NCBI GenBank assembly: GCA_009823395.1
Contig: CM020506.1
Span: forward strand, 5,846,501 to 5,910,500
From: Thamnaconus septentrionalis
Lineage: Eukaryota > Chordata > Actinopteri > Tetraodontiformes > Monacanthidae
Length of the DNA stretch: 64,000 nt
Reading direction: 5' to 3'
Shown here: piece by piece, positions 11,785 through 21,046 of the stretch
Layout: each line of letters starts with the position of its first letter
Numbering within the stretch: the stretch's first letter is position 1
Made by a program: the position numbers and the translations under genes
Notes under the pieces: model-generated
What the model saw: only the letters and a program-made list of their open reading frames with translations
Databases searched by the model: none
Told to the model about the DNA's origin: nothing

Positions 11785-12305
11785 CATAGATAGAGATTGT
11801 TTTCAAATAGTCTTTGTCAAAGAAAATAATTGTTGAATCTGCAGCGTTTTTCTGTCGTTAGCATGACTAGCAAACTAACTTTGGCATTTTGTGTCAACAC
11901 ATTGTCATCTCTGCTGAGAAAAGTTGTTTATTATGGTATGTGTGTAGTCTCATATTTAGAGATCTTTAAATACTCACAAAGTGCGGCAGCTAGCGTTAGC
12001 TGGCAACTGCAGCGCAAAGTTGGAGATGGCACTGTTCTGTTGAGACTGGCAAGATAGCTCTCTTGCTATCTGTTTCAATAGATAGATAGAGATTGATTTC
12101 AGGTAGTCCTTGTCAAATCCATTGTTGTATCTGCAATGTTTTTCTGTCATTCTCATGCTAGCTAGCTAGCATGATAATCCCCTACTTTCGAGCTTAAATG
12201 CTCCCTAACTATGTGCTAGCACCTCCTAAACAGAGATTAATGATTTGCGTTTTGTCGGGATAGCCGTGTCCTGTTGTGATTAGCTGGCAAGCTAGCTATC
12301 TGTTT

Positions 12306-12320
<15 letters not shown>
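11785..12320 (+). repeat. Imperfect local tandem duplication, GATA-rich
   Basis: The segment 11785-11871 (ATAGATAGAGATTG..., GTTTTTCTGTC...) recurs at 12077-12170 with about 85 percent identity. The following stretch (CTGTTCTGTTGAGACTGGCAAG and GCTATCTGTTT, 12032-12084) recurs at 12265-12314. Offsets of about 300 and 232 bases show an internal deletion in the second unit. The right copy ends in a longer GATA array, consistent with microsatellite growth after duplication. Confidence 0.65.
12153..12174. repeat. Perfect 22-bp palindrome centred on CTAGCTAGCTAG
   Basis: TCATGCTAGCT followed by its exact reverse complement AGCTAGCATGA. It lies in the second copy of the local duplication (11785-12320); the first copy has TAGCATGACTAGC at the matching place, so the palindrome arose or was lost after duplication. 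Confidence 0.8.

Positions 12321-12348
<28 letters not shown>
12306..12348 (+). repeat. (GATA)n microsatellite
   Basis: About ten uninterrupted GATA units, followed by an imperfect tail to 12360. It marks the right end of the local duplication. Confidence 0.95.
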
Positions 12349-13555
12349 CGACAGATAGATGCAGTCAACCTACAGTTCTCTTCTCCTCCCCCGGTGGGAC
12401 GCCATCCGCTCCGCTCGCCGCGTCGGCGTGAGACCAGAAGCGTTGACGGATCTTCTCCTCACCTCATCGCTCTGCCTCCGTCTACATCACCCGATTACAC
12501 CGGCAGCCAGTTTGAAACACGCCATACGGTAATGGATCGCGGCGGTGACAGACCAATCACTGCGCCACAGTTTTCCCATCCATCACGGCCTCCTCAGCCT
12601 AAGTATCTTTATGAATTGTTTGTTTCTCTTGGCGGAGCTCCACCACATTTCCGCAGGGTGAACGATTGCATGTGCGACTCGCCGCGGTACTTTCGGGACA
12701 TTTTTCCTCTACGGAAATTCTAATTGTGTGTGAAAATTGAAGCTTTGTTAAGGATCGGTGGAACTGAGAATTGGAGTGGCGGAAGGGAGATTTATTAGTG
12801 AGGACGTTGAGATTTATCCGGGTATCGAAACGTGGGAACATTTCAAAACTCTTTGGCAGTGACAATTTATGGAGCTTTAGGAAGAAAACGATGTTGTTTC
12901 AGGTTCGGCAATCACGTTCTGTCATCACTCAGAAGCAAAGATGGACAATAAAATCATGCTTTTGCAAATAAGAAAAATACTGGGAAAAAAGATTAGAAAT
13001 GTTATTTGCGATGACTCTTTTGCTCCAAACAGACCAAGCAGCCACATCCTCAACCCCACTAGACTTTTGGAGATAAGTGATTTACCGAGTGACTTGCTCA
13101 GTGCGGACGCCTGCTTCGTGAGAAGTTATTCCTCCATGTCTGTAAAAAAGGGATGAGACACGACCTGGGCTCATCCATAGACCTCTTTCAAGGTTGCCTG
13201 GCTGATGTGTGTGTGTTTATTTCTAATGGAGTGGAAAGGAAGGAAAACGCTTGTTTGGTTCCCACCTCAAAGAAGGAAAAAAAAAAAGACTCTTGCTGAG
13301 GGAAAAGTCAAGTGACAGACGTGCGCGAGGGATCCGATGAAGGTGAAGGAGAGAATGAGAGAGTGTGAGGCGGCGGCAGCAGTGGGAGTGAACAGTAAAC
13401 AGCGGGATGATGGATGACGACTCGACGTGACTCAGCTCTCCGCTGCCAGCCGCCGCTTCCTCCGACCGGACGGCTGCCTGCACCACCAAGACAAACGACC
13501 CGGCAATGAGGGAAAAATTGGGATTTTATCACCCATTTCCCTCTCGCACCGCGCT

Positions 13556-13557
<2 letters not shown>

Positions 13558-13615
<58 letters not shown>
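13558..13615 (+). repeat. (GT)n microsatellite
   Basis: About 29 pure units. A second interrupted GT array is at 13732-13767. Confidence 0.95.
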
Positions 13616-13616
<1 letters not shown>

Positions 13617-13731
13617 AGGCTTGGCTTACGGCCTCCACGCCGGCCCAGGGGTGCAGTTTACAGAAATCACTCACTCAGCTGGAGATGACCAGACTTGTGC
13701 AACACCTCTGTGTGTTACCTGTGCAGCAGCA

Positions 13732-13767
13732 TGTGTGTGTGTGTATGTGTGTGTGTGTGTGTGTGTT
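13732..13767 (+). repeat. (GT)n microsatellite, interrupted
   Basis: About 18 units with one TATG interruption. Confidence 0.9.
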
Positions 13768-14449
13768 TAAAGGGACATTTATCTTTTCCTCAGATATATA
13801 ATTACACGGCCCCAGGGTGGCATAGCAGTCTTCCACTTTTTTCCTTCTTCTTCTTCTGCTGCTTTTCCCCCCATCCCTCCTCCTCATCCTTCTCCTTCCT
13901 TCCTCCCAGACTAAGACGCTCAATGCGAGTCGGTCATCTCTGGAGGTTATTACGGGATTATTATACTCCCAGATTATCTCAAACTGCTCCCCGCCCCCCC
14001 CTCCTCTCCGTCTTCAAGGATTCCCACCCTGGACTTCATTTCCAAAACACAGCGGCGACTTTTTAACCGCACCGTAATCCACAAATCATGTCTGAAATCA
14101 CTCTTTTTGCATGAGTCAAGACAAAGAAGCAAACAAACTTTTTGATTTTTCTCTTCAAATCTGCAGCGTCTGCAGGAGCTGATGAACAACCTCGTCGCCG
14201 GGGTTAATACCTGACAGGAATCCGCAGCCCCGAGGGGGAGAATCGTATCAATTCCTGTTTGCCAACGCCAATCTCTGCCTCGGGCTGCCGGCGGTAATGA
14301 CACCTGCCAACACGTCGACAACTTCCCCTTTACTCCGAGGGCAAGATTAGCGGTTGAAAGAGAAACCCGGCGCTTTTCCGAAGGGACGACTCGATTAAAC
14401 TGGCTCCTCTGTAGCGTCTGCCATGCCCTTCGCTGCAACATAAACCGTA

Positions 14450-14463
14450 GCGCCCTCCAGTGG
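14450..14463 (-). promoter_or_regulatory. CTCF-like motif beside the 18-bp minisatellite
   Basis: Read on the minus strand, CCACTGGAGGGCGC agrees with the 14-position CTCF core at 13 positions. It stands about 125 bases left of the minisatellite array. Motif match only. Confidence 0.25.
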
Positions 14464-14588
14464 GCTTAACAACCAGACAAAGACACCTGCTTGCCCGCTG
14501 CTCATGGTGGTAGTGGTGGTGTTGTGTTATAATTGTTGTCGGACAGTTTTTGGCTGCTAAAGAAAGACAGACAAAAAAAAAAAATGAA

Positions 14589-15020
14589 CTCCAGACCCTC
14601 CGCTGAGTCCGGACCCTCCGCTGACTCCAGATCCTCCGCTAACTCCTGACTCTCTGCTAACTCCAGACCCTCCGCTAACTCCAGACCCTCCGCTAACTCC
14701 TGACCTTCTGCTAACTCCAGACCTTCTGCTAACTCCAGACCCTCCGCTAACTCCTGACCTTCTGCTAACTCCAGACCCTCTGCTAACTCCTGACTCTCCG
14801 CTAACTCCAGACCCTCTGCTAACTCCAGACCTTCTGCTAACTCCGGACCTTCTGCTAACTCCAGACCCTCCGCTAACTCCAGACCCTCCGCTAACTCCTG
14901 ACCTTCTGCTAACTCCAGACCCTCTGCTAACTCCAGACCCTCCGCTAACTCCAGACCCTCCGCTAACTCCAGACCCTCTGCTAACTCCAGACCCTCTGCT
15001 AACTCCGGACCTTTTGACTC
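14589..15020 (-). repeat. 18-bp minisatellite, about 24 units
   Basis: A tandem array with consensus CTCCAGACCCTCCGCTAA and common variants CTCCTGACC and CTTCTG. The span of 432 bases equals 24 units with no indel that shifts the period. Because 18 is a multiple of three, the minus strand stays open through it and encodes repeated LELAEG/QELAEG hexapeptides within a 191-codon frame (14502-15077). Nothing outside the array in that frame looks like protein, and the frame has no splice context I can support. I call it a minisatellite, not a gene. Confidence 0.9.
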
Positions 15021-15487
15021 CAAAGTACTTTTTGAGATTAACTTTGCATTGTCATTTACACAACTACAATTAGACATACTGTACTTCTAATGGATTGTTG
15101 CTTTAAGATGCTTGTACAGTGAATGAACACAGTAATCATATAGTTGGGGAGGGGGGGGGTTGGGGTGGTACTGCAGATTTGACATTTTCTCAGAATAAAG
15201 TCAAACTGTCCCTGGTTTGGATAAAACCCTCCGCAGCTGCTGGGCGTGGCACCCCAGGACAGATATGCCTCTGTACGCTGACATAAAGCGGCCAAGGCCG
15301 TTTTATTAATATGTTATGTCGCACTTTATGTCTTTTATAGCTGTGGGAGCGCTCAGACCACCCGGATCCAGTTTATGAGCGGGCGCTTGAGGAGAAATCG
15401 TGTTCACTAGACTCTTTTGTCTACTGTCTTCACATCTGTGCAGCTGTCTGTATCCTCGCCCAGGGGCATAATAACCATGTGCTGTTG

Positions 15488-15510
15488 TCACACACACACA
15501 CACACACACA
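15488..15510 (+). repeat. (CA)n microsatellite
   Basis: About 11 units; a T run follows at 15533-15545. Confidence 0.9.
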
Positions 15511-15855
15511 GTGTCAGAGTCATGAGTTGGTATTTTTTTTTTTTTATAAATTGGACAATGTGGTGGCCTTCTGTTATAAAGCAGTTACACATATTGTGGT
15601 GCAGGCTGAAGCATTTATCTCCCATAATGTGATCGGACTGACATGCGGCCCCCCACCCCCCTTCCCCCGAGGACCCCGACCTGCTATAGCTGTGGCGATA
15701 GGTCAGGGTGAGTCACATGGTTTGAGACCGAACCCTCCCCCGGGCCCTGACATTCTTTTTGTTTGTTGTTGTTTTGTTTTTTTTACTAACAGTAGTGCTT
15801 GTTGTTGTTTGTTCAAATATCGGCCATCAACAGAGCCGGAGTGGTCACAAGTTTA

Positions 15856-15856
<1 letters not shown>

Positions 15857-15891
<35 letters not shown>
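15857..15891 (+). repeat. (GCT)n microsatellite
   Basis: About eleven pure GCT/CTG units. Confidence 0.95.
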
Positions 15892-15892
<1 letters not shown>

Positions 15893-17987
15893 CCTTGTCT
15901 CCTCCTCTCACCTGTCTGCAGCTCTGAGATGACAAAATAAGAGACTGTGTAAAGGTCTCCTATGGTGTTTTTTTTTTTTTTTTTTATCCAATCTGCATCC
16001 ACCATCATTTAGCATTTTTCTTTTAAAACAAAACTTTCTGTGAGTCTGATAGATCTTTAGGAAGGTTAAGAGGTTGGCACAGGTCATCGTATTTGATTGC
16101 TGATCACTGCAGTGATAAGAAAGCATACCGATGTTCATTTCACCCTGTTTTCTTAGTTTCCACACCAGATGTGATGTCGTCACAAAATCACACAACCTCC
16201 AGAAGATGCACCTTCTGTTTTTGCCTCGGGAAACACGCCTGGGTAACCAAATCCAAATATCTGCTGCAGTGGCCACGAACGTGCATCCGCTCACTATGTA
16301 GTTATTTTTGTGAAAACGACCGGAAACAGCGACAAAGAAAAGTCTGCCTGCAGCCACAGAGGCGGAGAAGCAGAGCCGGGCATCCCTCCACCGACGCTGA
16401 AAAATACCAGCTCTGGTGCGAGTCCAGCAAACCTGAGTTAAGCAGGCTGAAGTGTTTGGTGGGACGTGTCGGAAAGGTCGGCGGTGGAGGAACACGTGGC
16501 GGCCGTGGTGGCGGAAAAACCCTCAATGTAAGGCAGCTGTGGAGCCAGAGCTAGTAAATACCAGCTGATGCTAACGCGTTGTACAGTAGCTAACGTTTTC
16601 CCGAATGTTTGCGGTCAGGCAGCCATTCTGCCACTGACTTGAGTCCGGTGACGTGTAAACGGGAAGAAAGTGTTTAAAACCACCTCATGAGAGCGTAAAA
16701 ACCTTTTAGCCATATTTAAGAGGTTTTTCGAACGGCCGTCTCCACGTCGGTACGTCCAGTCGTCCTCGGGGACCTCGGAGACTCGCTGGAATTGAAGCGG
16801 CTCAAAGTTCCATCTTTAATTTCCGATCCCCGGGTGCCATTTCTCATCATTTCTCGCCCCCTTTATCTGTCACCCTCTTCAGCTTTCGCCAGCCGACCCC
16901 CCCCCTCAGAATGCTCCGACCTCAGAGCGACACCTCCCGCTGACCGCGTGTCGCGGCTCTTCCCGCCGTCCTCCTCTCCTGAGCGACTGGCGGGAAATGT
17001 CAGATTTCGGTTTGAGTTGAGGTTGGAGGGGAGCCAATCACAGCCCTGGCTGAGTGTTTAACCCCCCCACCCAACTCTTTGATGGCAGATCTTCTCGGCC
17101 GCTGTGTAAAAGTTGCTTCCAGGCTCAACTCACCGAATTAGGCGGAGTTTGCTGATTGTATATTTTTTTCTTTTCACTTCCTGTCCTCCTTCTGTTTTTT
17201 CTCCCTCCCCCTGCATATTGCGTCTTCACATTGTGACAAGGCCCCCACGGTGCGCCGATTGCAGAGTGAATAATACATGCAAAGTTCCAGCAGCGCTAAA
17301 AAAAAGAGAGAGAGTGAGACAAAGAGCGATGACGAGGGGGAGAATTTTTATCGCTTTATTGGAAAGACCAAAGCTGTCTGCAAACTTTCAGATCTGTGTT
17401 CCTCTTCTTTTGACAATCTCTGACCAGAAGTTCTGACTTCTGCAGCCCACCGCCTCGGCAATTAGAGGTTGCCGGTGCAATTTCTACCGCTGAAGATGAG
17501 GGGAAGGCCAACGCGTAGCCCCTCGGGGGAGTGAGCGAGAGCTTTGATTTTTTTTTTCCCCTCTCTGTCTCTGTATTGGGTGGTGTCAGTCAGAGCGGCG
17601 GGTCTCTGCGTTGATCCGCCACCAGTTTCCCTTTAACCCAGCGGAACGACGCTCGCCCTACATTCCGTGAGCGGCGGCGAGATCAAAGCGGCGTGCCAGC
17701 AGCCACCCCGAGCGTGCATGCATTATCAATCTGTCTGTGGCTTTTTTTTCACCCTTTTTTTTTTGCTGTTGTTGTTGTACAGAAAATAAAAAAATATGTC
17801 AGTAGAAACAGAAAAAAGCTTGTCAACAGGGTGCGAGAGATGAGGGGTGAAGAAAGATGAGAGCGGTGTGAATAATAAAGTGGAAATCTTTAAAATTCAA
17901 GCACTTTCACTTGCTCCTGAGGATGACTGTCAGAATGATTATCTCTCTGTTTTTTAAAAAGTCATTTTTTTTTTTTAATGTTTTTGT

Positions 17988-18422
17988 TTTAAAGATACAG
18001 TGTGTAAAATTCTACCATCTAGTGGTCAGATTTTAGATTGCAGCACTCTGTCGTTCACCCTCCCTCTCCTGAGGTTGCCAGTGAACTACAGAGGCCTGCG
18101 CACACCGACTTGGATACCTAGTCCACTTTCTTCTTCGTTGGTTTATTTGAGGACTCGAGCGTTTGCCCTAAATACGAAACACGCTGTCACACAGGCTGGA
18201 TTGTCCACACGGGGCTTCCTTAGAAATATGCCACAGCAAGATGGCAGCTAACTGGGAGCAAGGCTCTGTGATCTATGGATGTTCTTATATAAATAAGAAC
18301 CGTTGTAAGGGTAGGAAACCAAATTACTTTTATTGTACTGTAAATATACACTTTTATTAATATGTTATTTATTAGTATATTAAGCTTTTACCAAATCTTA
18401 TTTTACATATTGGACCTTTAAG
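17988..18422 (+). mobile_element. Short non-autonomous DNA transposon remnant (AAAGGTCCA-end family), copy 1
   Basis: The left end reads TTTTAAAGATACAGTGTGTAAAA and the right end ATATTGGACCTTTAAG, so imperfect terminal inverted repeats of the form TTAAAGGTCCA bound about 435 bases. The interior (AAGATGGCAGCTAACTGGGA, ATAAGAACC, GGAAACCAAATTACTTT) is shared with the copy at 55194-55480. I know this end sequence as a common interspersed element of percomorph fish; the superfamily is not assigned. No transposase is encoded. The left end holds CCATCTAGTGGT, the reverse complement of a CTCF-like core. Confidence 0.7.
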
Positions 18423-18440
18423 AAGGAGGCAGGGTATACA

Positions 18441-18530
18441 CGATTATTAGCATTTTTCTTCTATAACAGACACACAATTTTATTATATTCACTGTGTCTG
18501 TTATAGACGAAAAATGTATAAAAATAATCG
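18441..18530. repeat. AT-rich inverted repeat (hairpin), 34-38-base arms
   Basis: The left arm 18441-18474 (CGATTATTAG...CTATAACAGACACA) pairs with 18493-18530. The inner 15 bases (TCTATAACAGACACA) are perfectly complementary, the outer CGATTATT is perfect, and a 4-base indel plus a few mismatches lie between. The spacer is 18 bases. It lies 20 bases right of transposon copy 1, so it could be a separate mini-MITE or a nested insertion. The pri-miRNA-like shape is noted but unsupported. Confidence 0.75.
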
Positions 18531-19604
18531 TATTTATATTTAATGAAGACACAATGAGTCCAAATTCAGTGAAGCAGGTCGAGTGTTGCACCAGGCAGGA
18601 AGTGCAGCCTCAGCGCCGGCCGTGGCTCCAGGTGCGGCTCAGGCTCGTGGCACCTGAGACGGCAGGTTTGGCTGATTGATGCGCTGCGACTTGCCGCAGA
18701 CACCGACGGGCAGCTCAGGAATCTGTCGAGCCGACTGCGACGCTTTGTTTCCAGGCAGAAGGCAGACCTGCCAGGGCGGCTCGGCTGCCTTTAACCTTTA
18801 CATGGACGCCACATGACCCAGATGTGTGAGTGCTGTTTCACAGACGTCTGGCCCAGACACATGCACGTGCACGCACAGACGCACACACACACACACAGTC
18901 TCCTCCCAGTCCAAACATTTTATTTGCTTGGCTTGTTAGCTGACCTTCTGCATGTCGGCTGCAATTTTTTTGGATTAATTTTTAATTATTTGTTTTTTGT
19001 TTTCTTTTGTTTATGTTTTTAGCTACTGTAAACTGTTAGGGAAGCCTGTCTGGACTGCAATGTGGGCCCCAGGTTTGCATATAGACTGCAGGAGCAGCAA
19101 GGGTTCTGATAAAATCGCACACCATGGATTTACTCGTTCTTGTGATTTTCTTTTTTTAAGTAGTAGTGGTATCTGAAGTTCCTTTTTTCACATAAGGTTT
19201 TGATTTTATTGTAAAAAACAAAAACAAAAACCAAACAGGTGTAAGAAATGGCTCAGTAGCAACAACGGATGTGTAAAATATTGCTTTGTTTTATCCGGCC
19301 AGCCAGGAGAACCACTTTCTGCCTGCAGCAAATCGTTTTTGTCATAGTTTTGCAAGGATTCGGATCCCATCATTGTACACAAGTACACAAAAACAGCTAT
19401 CTTTACTATCGCACTCCTGTTACCAGAGTTTGGTAATCGTCAGAAGAGGAGTTACGAAAAAACCTTTCAGAAATCTAGCAGCAGAAATGACAGCTGGTTG
19501 TTAGCAGAGAGCTGCAACTACAATCTGTAGAAACTGCACTTTAAGAAATAAGTTCTGGTTTTCCCAAGATGCGAGTGTTTAGAGCAAGAGTGACATTTTG
19601 TGTT

Positions 19605-19639
19605 TGTGTGTGTGTGTGTGTTTGCGTGTGTGTGTGTGT
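19605..19639 (+). repeat. (TG)n microsatellite, interrupted
   Basis: Two TG runs separated by TTTGCG. Confidence 0.85.
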
Positions 19640-19753
19640 ATCTGTAAAGACGACCACTGTAATCGTCATGGTTTCTGAGCCCTCGCTGTGAATCAACTGA
19701 CAAAACTCGACGAGGGAACAAACAAGTAAAAGATAAAGAAACATCTCCTACTG

Positions 19754-19755
<2 letters not shown>

Positions 19756-19793
<38 letters not shown>

Positions 19794-19823
19794 TGTGTGT
19801 GTGTGCCTGTGCGTGTGTGTGCG
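19756..19823 (+). repeat. (GT)n microsatellite, compound
   Basis: A long GT array interrupted by TATG, GCCTGTGC and GC steps. Confidence 0.9.
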
Positions 19824-20093
19824 TGATTGTGCCGGAGACTCGCTGGGTTATATCAGTCATTCCAAATGAAATATTGCGTGGTGTCCCTTTGAAGTTATCT
19901 ATACGACGCTTCACATGCCGGCCGGCCGTCCAGCCAGAGGGATAAACACACAACCAGAGAGTCGACAGCGAGACAGTCGGTGTGTGAAACAGCAGAGCCG
20001 CCACTGCAACAGCGTCCAGAGGGAATAATGGGCAGAGAGAGAGAGAAGTTTTCTGACGGCGTGCTCTGACAACCCAACAAAACACCACAACCC

Positions 20094-20117
20094 TGTGTGT
20101 GTGTGTGTGTGTGTGTG
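20094..20117 (+). repeat. (TG)n microsatellite
   Basis: Twelve pure units, followed by GGATGCATGCATAC, a short ATGC palindrome. Confidence 0.9.
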
Positions 20118-20599
20118 CTTGCGGATGCATGCATACATTCAGTGCTGCCCATCTGACAGTCACTTTCTTCGTGTAAGGAGCAACATTTTGCAAATTGGGC
20201 TTCAGGAACGACTGGAATGTCACAGCGCCCCCTGTCTGCACGTTGGGTTTCGAATTACCGGTCGCTGTTTCTCGGACTGCGCTAAAGTCGTGGAACATTT
20301 GAAAAGCTTGAAGGCGGCGCAGGCTGGACTCCCGTTCACGGCAGTGCGGCTCAGGACTAAACTTTCCATTCTGATCTTTTCTGATCTGATTTCATTGCAC
20401 ATAACGTATGACTGTAAGCCTGCTTTCCTTGCTGTTCCTTCCTCTGAATTGTCTTTAAATCACCTCAGGGTGGCAGGTCTGATGCTACCCCAGATACCTC
20501 TGTTAGCCTGCTCACCCTCACCTGCCTCGGCTGCGTTCAGGCGGAGCAGCCAGGCGGCTAAAAGGCCCGATGAATCTTCCATGTGAAAGGGGGCGGGGA

Positions 20600-20930
20600 A
20601 AGTTTGAGGAGAAGCCGCTTATTGTGAGTCAACGGCTGCGGCCGTGACGGGGCGAGGAGGCGTCTTCAGGTCAAACGCAGCGCGGAGGCAGCAGATCTGG
20701 CGGCACGCGTTGGCATGACGCGGCAGCTCGCTCAGCCGAGCGGCCGCACGGCAGCGGCTGCCTCACGCTCCTCTGACCGGCTCAGCAGCCTCGCGCTCCT
20801 CTGACCGGCTCAGCAGCCTCCTCCTCCTCTGACCGGCTCAGCAGCCTCCTCCTCCTCTGACCGGCTCAGCAGCCTCCTCCTCCACTGCTTCTCCACCGCC
20901 GCGTCACGCTGCGCTTCTCACGCGCGGCTC
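20600..20930. promoter_or_regulatory. CpG-rich patch, possible orphan CpG island
   Basis: About 330 bases with many CpG dinucleotides, including NotI- and EagI-like GCGGCCG cores near 20638 and 20740. It runs into a 28-bp tandem repeat. No splice signals or open frame worth proposing accompany it. It could be a regulatory CpG island or simply CpG-rich because of the minisatellite. Confidence 0.3.
20768..20879 (+). repeat. 28-bp tandem repeat, four units
   Basis: The unit starts CTCCTCTGACCGGCTCAGCA and ends GCCTCCTC. Units 2-4 are nearly identical; unit 1 ends GCCTCGCG. It is embedded in the CpG-rich patch. Confidence 0.9.
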
Positions 20931-21014
20931 TAATTTACCTTCCGTCCTCCGCCGAGTGCCGCCTAATGGCTCTCCGCTCTCCTTCTACCCCCTCCTCTGT
21001 TTTTCCCCCTCCCA

Positions 21015-21046
21015 TCCTCCTCCTCCTCCTCCTCCTCCTGCTCCTC
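21015..21046 (+). repeat. (TCC)n microsatellite
   Basis: About ten units with one TGC interruption, just right of the CpG-rich patch. Confidence 0.9.

Larger units (their letters stand above)
12349..14588. other. Non-coding, GT arrays and pyrimidine-rich tracts
   Basis: A moderately CpG-rich stretch lies at 13360-13500 and a CT-rich tract at 13840-13910. The minus-strand frame at 13974-14441 (155 codons) resembles no family I know. Confidence 0.55.
15021..17987. other. Non-coding, nothing recognised beyond repeats
   Basis: Includes a poly-G run (15149-15161) and a T run (15968-15986). Frames on both strands at 15908-16554 (up to 195 codons) overlap each other and lack family resemblance, so I treat them as chance. 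Confidence 0.55.
18531..20599. other. Non-coding, TG arrays
   Basis: Only the TG arrays were recognised. The long minus-strand frame 19693-20298 (201 codons) is held open by CA repeats (Thr-His runs). Confidence 0.6.

Noticed and set aside
14502..15077. CRISPR-like array of short repeats
   Set aside because: The 18-bp units are directly adjacent with no unique spacers, and the genome is vertebrate-like, so this is a minisatellite.
15908..16554. Overlapping frames of 195 (minus) and 153 (plus) codons
   Set aside because: They overlap on opposite strands, contain a poly-Lys run from a T tract, and match no domain I recognise.
19693..20298. 201-codon minus-strand frame
   Set aside because: Two runs of Thr-His codons are CA repeats that keep the frame open; the intervening sequence resembles no protein family.
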